A DNA stretch of 29,515 bases from Damh-18 sp964570795 (GTDB lineage: Bacteria > Patescibacteriota > Minisyncoccia > Phycocordibacterales > UBA918), in NCBI GenBank assembly GCA_964570795.1, contig CAZMYZ010000009.1, positions 1 to 29,515 of the forward strand. Reading direction: 5' to 3'. Both the position numbers and the translations under genes were made by a program. The notes under the pieces are model-generated. The model was given only the letters and a program-made list of their open reading frames with translations, made no database searches and was not told where the DNA came from. Every line of letters starts with the position of its first letter. Within the stretch, counting starts at the first letter, position 1. Below, one piece after another: positions 29,510 to 29,515 of the stretch.

Positions 29510-29515
29510 CACCAT

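Noticed and set aside
1..29515. CRISPR arrays, tRNA, rRNA, transposases or phage structural genes
   Set aside because: I looked for regularly spaced repeats, tRNA cloverleaf landmarks, rRNA motifs and DDE or tyrosine-recombinase signatures and saw none. The only repeats are those listed.

Overview
The window looks like a scaffold from an uncultivated bacterium of the Candidate Phyla Radiation (Patescibacteria, Parcubacteria-like). This is an inference from gene content and style: compact genes, many small membrane proteins and unknowns, a single-chain UvrD/RecB-like helicase-nuclease, a membrane-anchored DsbA, class I fructose-bisphosphate aldolase and an amylase-type glucan operon. TGA is used as a stop, so this is not a lineage that reads UGA as glycine. 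A run of 100 Ns at 1603-1702 joins two contigs, so the link across it is unproven.

Layout. 1-1602: a partial Na+/H+ antiporter and a CBS-domain protein. 1703-7853: a small unknown gene, DUF2721 plus helicase-nuclease, DsbA, UppP and a small membrane protein. About 7875-11944: an AT-rich accessory island lying between two copies of a 37-nt direct repeat. It holds a MazG-like pyrophosphohydrolase, a GIY-YIG/DUF2075/S24-peptidase fusion, a 40-residue basic protein and a three-gene cassette with a possible HEPN protein. 12009-17897: housekeeping genes (DEDD exonuclease, HisS, PH-domain membrane protein, PrmC, aldolase, L33, TruB). 17984-23159: small unknown genes, a GH18 hydrolase, DUF2127, a DEAD-box helicase and MgtC. 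23357-28278: an alpha-glucan operon (GT4/5 synthase, GH57, DUF5752, GH15). 28279-29515: a structured intergenic region, a very strong terminator and a Na+/Ca2+ exchanger.

Two signals not explained by genes stand out. First, three copies (7347-7472, 12588-12709, 14043-14164) of an approximately 120-nt hairpin element lie directly after stop codons. Internal sequence is conserved while the outer stem differs in every copy but stays self-complementary. Second, transcription and translation signals fall into two classes. Most housekeeping genes have a -10 box 6-11 nt before the ATG and no Shine-Dalgarno (SD) sequence, which suggests leaderless mRNAs. Four small unknown genes instead have a -35/-10 promoter, a 25-55 nt leader and a clear SD. 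Two of those four share a duplicated 69-nt promoter-leader.

The best candidate for an undescribed system is the island pair MazG (8032-8379) and GIY-YIG/DUF2075/S24 (8381-10411), separated by one base. The second protein joins a nuclease, a superfamily 1-like helicase and a LexA/UmuD-type self-cleaving peptidase that keeps its catalytic Ser, Lys and Cys-Gly cleavage site. It could be a damage- or phage-triggered nuclease controlled by autoproteolysis.
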